The translations under genes and the position numbers were made by a program. Source: Candidatus Thalassarchaeaceae archaeon (GTDB lineage: Archaea; Thermoplasmatota; Poseidoniia; Poseidoniales; Thalassarchaeaceae). From it: a stretch of DNA of 64,000 bases. The stretch covers positions 1 through 64,000 of the forward strand of contig JASLKP010000006.1 of assembly GCA_030747485.1 (NCBI GenBank), written 5' to 3'. The notes below the pieces were generated by a model, which made no database searches, was not told the origin of the DNA, and saw only the letters and a list, made by a program, of their open reading frames with translations. This document shows, in pieces, positions 60,653-64,000 of the stretch (positions are counted from its first letter, which is position 1; every line of letters starts with the position of its first letter).

Positions 60653-61963
60653 TCAAATACCAAGCGTTAGACGTAAAATGTCACGTAACCCTGGTGCCAA
60701 ACCCACAGTAAGCAAGCAGAGAATCACCAACAATCGTAGGTGCCGATGACGCTGTTCAAATCGGGCTGATGCAAACAAGAACCAAACCACTCCTGCAAGT
60801 ACAAATTTTAGGGCAGCGAAACCCCAAGCAGCACCACTCAATTCAATCACTTTTTGAGAAAGTACATGTTTCTCAGAATAACCAAAATGATCTACGCCCA
60901 AATATGTCGCTAGACCATCCACCATTTGACCGTACATGGCCAACAATACAACTGGAACAGATAGCATAGCCATTGGAGATAGTGATTCCATTCGCTCAAA
61001 GGTTGATGAACGCTGATTTTCCCAATCATCAATCGTGATTCCCAAAGGTATGATTCCGGGCTCCAACCCCATGTGGTGTAATGCAATTCTAGAATGCCTA
61101 CCAATTGACCAACATGTAAGGCAAATGAAGAGAGGTAACAAGATCACCACAGCCATCGGCCACAGAGGTTCTGTTTGATTATTTTCAAGTGGTTGAACAT
61201 ACATCGAAAACCAAGCTGAAAGATGTAGGAAACTGCCTCCAATTCCAACCTGCATTAGTCCCTGTTCGATTGGAGTCAAGAATTCAACAAGTATCGGATG
61301 TAAGGCAATGATGAGAATGATACCAGAAAGAGGGAACCACAAGAGAGGAGAGGTGATATTAACATCCCAATGATATAGAAATTGAGGCCAGAAACAGACG
61401 ATTTGTAGCAACACGAGAATGACGGATAATTGAGTGACAGATTGGCGACCCTCAACTCCCTCGCTTAGGTACACTCGATGACTCATGAATGCAGTAATTA
61501 CCACCCATAGAGCAACATGGAAATGCACCAATGGCGATACGAATAATGCACCAATACCATCTCTGAATAATGCCCCATCTTCATTGACTTCCCCCAAGGC
61601 AGCCCAAAGTACCCAAGGCAGAAGGGCAATCAATGATTGATCCCGTGGTGGAAAACCCATTTTTCGCAACCATGCTGATATGACTACAACGAATGATACC
61701 AGTAAGACCGAATAGGCGACTGTATCTACTGGATTGTAACCCGCGTCGCCTTGAGTTGAGTCTTGATTGAGTGGATCTAGAAAATTTGTCTGTACTGTTT
61801 CTGATAGAGTATTTCCTGGTACAAGGTCGTTCCCAACAACTGCTCCAATGAAAAGAATCAGAGCGCTCAAGATAATCCAAGCAGCAAAACGTTCCATTAG
61901 AGAAAGGTGAGCATCTGGAATCGGTTTGACCGAAATCAAGGGACTCGGTTCATCAGCCATCAA
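60653..61963 (-). CDS. DUF63-like archaeal polytopic membrane protein
   Basis: Multiple TMs, VNPVDTVAYSVLL-type and PWVLWAALGEVNEDGALF region resembling DUF63. Confidence 0.65.
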   Translation of the reverse strand: MMADEPSPLISVKPIPDAHLSLMERFAAWIILSALILFIGAVVGNDLVPGNTLSETVQTNFLDPLNQDSTQGDAGYNPVDTVAYSVLLVSFVVVISAWLRKMGFPPRDQSLIALLPWVLWAALGEVNEDGALFRDGIGALFVSPLVHFHVALWVVITAFMSHRVYLSEGVEGRQSVTQLSVILVLLQIVCFWPQFLYHWDVNITSPLLWFPLSGIILIIALHPILVEFLTPIEQGLMQVGIGGSFLHLSAWFSMYVQPLENNQTEPLWPMAVVILLPLFICLTCWSIGRHSRIALHHMGLEPGIIPLGITIDDWENQRSSTFERMESLSPMAMLSVPVVLLAMYGQMVDGLATYLGVDHFGYSEKHVLSQKVIELSGAAWGFAALKFVLAGVVWFLFASARFEQRHRHLRLLVILCLLTVGLAPGLRDILRLTLGI

Positions 61964-62015
61964 AGCACCCCAAGGTAGACCACTCTAAGCGGTTTCCCGA
62001 AAGAGATTCTGAATA

Positions 62016-62729
62016 TCATTCCTCTTCGGAAGCCTCGGGAATTTCACGTGCCTCGTGAACTTCACGGAAGACGATTGTCCCAACGCCGACATGCTCTCGC
62101 AGAGTACTAATCAAACTGAACTTTGTATATGCCCAATTTTGATCGTAAGAGACGAACTCAGGCAATGTGATTGTAACATCATCACCATCGAACTCAACTT
62201 CAAAACCATCGCGGCCGCTGTTTGTTTCTAGTAGAGTAGTTACCTTATCAGCACGATCTTCAATGACCTTGACAATACGGTAATTATAGCGCAGTGTACG
62301 ACCTGCCAATGGATGATTAAAATCGATACGAGCTCGTCCTGCACGGAACATTTGGAGGACCCCTTGCTTACCTCCAATTTCTACGGGACCACCGACAGAA
62401 AGACTCTCTGGATCGCGAACTGAACGAGCAAGAACATCCATCGACATTGTTTCTACAGAACCTGGGTCCCTTTCACCATAAGCATCCTCTGGAGCGATAT
62501 CAAACGAATAATCTGTATCGGGCTCTGCCTCTGCAAGATGAGACTCAAATCCTGCAATTAGACGACCGTCACCAATGACTGCAATGAGGGGTTTGTATGT
62601 TCGATTTTCATCAAACTTGTCAGACTCCTTTGCAATCTCTTCGCGAGTCGTTTCGATGAGAGTATCATCATCGGCATTGTACAAGTCATAGTCGATGTGT
62701 ACGATTGAACCATTCTCCATAGGGGTCAC
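62016..62729 (-). CDS. FKBP-type peptidyl-prolyl isomerase, SlyD-like
   Basis: MENGSIVHIDYDLYNADDDTLIETT, IAGFESHLAEAEPDTDYSFDIAPEDAYGERDP, VRIDFNHPLAGRTLRY-type motif. Confidence 0.92.
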   Translation of the reverse strand: MTPMENGSIVHIDYDLYNADDDTLIETTREEIAKESDKFDENRTYKPLIAVIGDGRLIAGFESHLAEAEPDTDYSFDIAPEDAYGERDPGSVETMSMDVLARSVRDPESLSVGGPVEIGGKQGVLQMFRAGRARIDFNHPLAGRTLRYNYRIVKVIEDRADKVTTLLETNSGRDGFEVEFDGDDVTITLPEFVSYDQNWAYTKFSLISTLREHVGVGTIVFREVHEAREIPEASEEE

Positions 62730-62795
62730 CTACCCAGTGTTGGGCGGCTCGGCGACCGACTCCCCCTTTATGAGCGGTCCGGCTGCATCATGAGC

Positions 62796-62810
62796 GAGCC
62801 CGTAGGGCTC
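62796..62810 (+). repeat. Hairpin GAGCCC-GTA-GGGCTC overlapping stop of CcmF-like gene
   Basis: Perfect 6-bp stem. Confidence 0.85.
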
Positions 62811-64000
62811 ATTCTTCTTCGTCGGCACCGCGAGAGGGTATCATGATCCAATTCAATCCAGTTCCAATCAGGAGAAGACTCCAACCAAACCATACCAAAT
62901 GGCTACCAGTCAAATCGTACACCGTAAGTCGAATACTACCAACATCTTCACCAGTCTGCATCCAAGATACAATGCCCAACTCCTGTGCCTGATTAACGTC
63001 GAAGATTACAATCAAATCACCCTGTAAACGATGCCAAGTATCAGTTTCGGACCTCGCTGGGATACCACCTTCATCAAATCGAAGCATTCCAGGAGATAAT
63101 GTTGTCAATATTGGACCATTTTGTGTACCTCTTACTTCTATGGTCACTTCGATTAAGCCATCGCCAACATTACTCTCCCAATCATCATCTCCAGGTTGTG
63201 TAGATGTCAGATTAGTAAAGGTGTACCAATATCCTCGATGTTCAATTGGAGCATCATGAGGTAGAACGACAACATGACTTGAATCACCTCTTTGGACAAG
63301 TGTTGTTGTGAATACATGACCTAGCAATAACAAGATGATACCCAAATGGGCAACATGCATTGAAATGCGACGCACATTCAATGGATTTGAGCGTTGTTCA
63401 AAAGAACCCCATCTAATCCAAATCAACCTAACTAGAGGGGGGATCGAGACAATAAGAAGAGGCATGGCAAAGCCTGCTACCATTCCGCGTGTGAGATAAT
63501 CAGAGAAGTAATGATCCGAATCACCAGGGAGGGTATCACCCCACAGTTTGGCAAAAACCAGTGAAAATAATAGCACCCCTGAAAGAATCCACGGGATTTG
63601 TGAAGGGGGTACGACTTTGCGCCATGCGTATACAGTCAAACCAAGTGCACCTAAGCACAAAATCGGTAAGCCAAACATCTCGTGAGATGCTAGATTTTCT
63701 CCATCGACTTCTGAAATTAGTAACAACCAAGTTAGCAAGAGGAACGGCCCAACGATGGCTAACGGCGTCCACATAATCAATCGTTGTTGCCACTTTCCAT
63801 CACTCCAATTCATTGGTACATCTTCGCTATCACGATCCAACAACCAAGGTAAAAGGAATATCAACATGCCAATGAATGCATAGAACCGAGGTAACAAAAA
63901 TGCCCAGGAACTGAATAACATTAGCATTACACCCGATGCCATCCAAATTGTTCTCTCTCGCGAGTCTCTATGGCTCCACAATAAGAATAAGAAAAGGCCA
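62809..64000 (-). CDS. CcmF/ResB-like cytochrome c biogenesis membrane protein, 5' truncated by window end
   Basis: C-terminal half with TMs and large extracytoplasmic loop; frame stays open from 63981 to 64000 (GLFLFLL upstream), so the annotated TTG is not the true start. Confidence 0.6.
   Translation of the reverse strand, partial: GLFLFLLWSHRDSRERTIWMASGVMLMLFSSWAFLLPRFYAFIGMLIFLLPWLLDRDSEDVPMNWSDGKWQQRLIMWTPLAIVGPFLLLTWLLLISEVDGENLASHEMFGLPILCLGALGLTVYAWRKVVPPSQIPWILSGVLLFSLVFAKLWGDTLPGDSDHYFSDYLTRGMVAGFAMPLLIVSIPPLVRLIWIRWGSFEQRSNPLNVRRISMHVAHLGIILLLLGHVFTTTLVQRGDSSHVVVLPHDAPIEHRGYWYTFTNLTSTQPGDDDWESNVGDGLIEVTIEVRGTQNGPILTTLSPGMLRFDEGGIPARSETDTWHRLQGDLIVIFDVNQAQELGIVSWMQTGEDVGSIRLTVYDLTGSHLVWFGWSLLLIGTGLNWIMIPSRGADEEE

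Noticed and set aside
1-64000. CRISPR array, insertion sequence, integrase or prophage
   Set aside because: No regularly spaced repeats, transposase or phage structural genes seen; gene order looks like core chromosome.

Overview
The window looks like a gene-dense archaeal chromosome segment, about 47 protein genes and 1 tRNA. It is most likely from a marine euryarchaeon of the Marine Group II / Poseidoniales type; that lineage call is inference from gene content and style, not a database match. Recognisable housekeeping genes include pyrB-pyrI, a Cdc48/VAT AAA ATPase, sdhCAB-like genes, serS, folC, an Lhr-type helicase, an Hjc-like resolvase, an MC1-like chromosomal protein, an acyl-CoA carboxylase cluster (BCCP, BC, enoyl-CoA hydratase, CT), a CrtI-like desaturase, a SlyD-like FKBP, DUF58/DUF4350 genes, a site-2 protease, a signal peptidase, and several giant secreted or surface proteins. 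I found no CRISPR array, IS element or prophage. Strongest leads: (1) a Roadblock-like protein, a 1078-aa Roadblock-like/coiled-coil protein and a small membrane protein in tandem (9492-13367); (2) a presenilin/SPP-type GxGD protease carrying a roughly 370-aa soluble insertion between TM3 and TM4 (52499-54727); (3) a dispersed family of short perfect hairpins with C-RTA-G triloops placed with consistent polarity at gene starts; (4) recurrent EEE(E) C-termini on six unrelated proteins; (5) unannotated small ORFs (36 aa with two CxxC motifs, and 59 aa); (6) long intergenic inverted repeats at 9246-9295 and 30279-30344.
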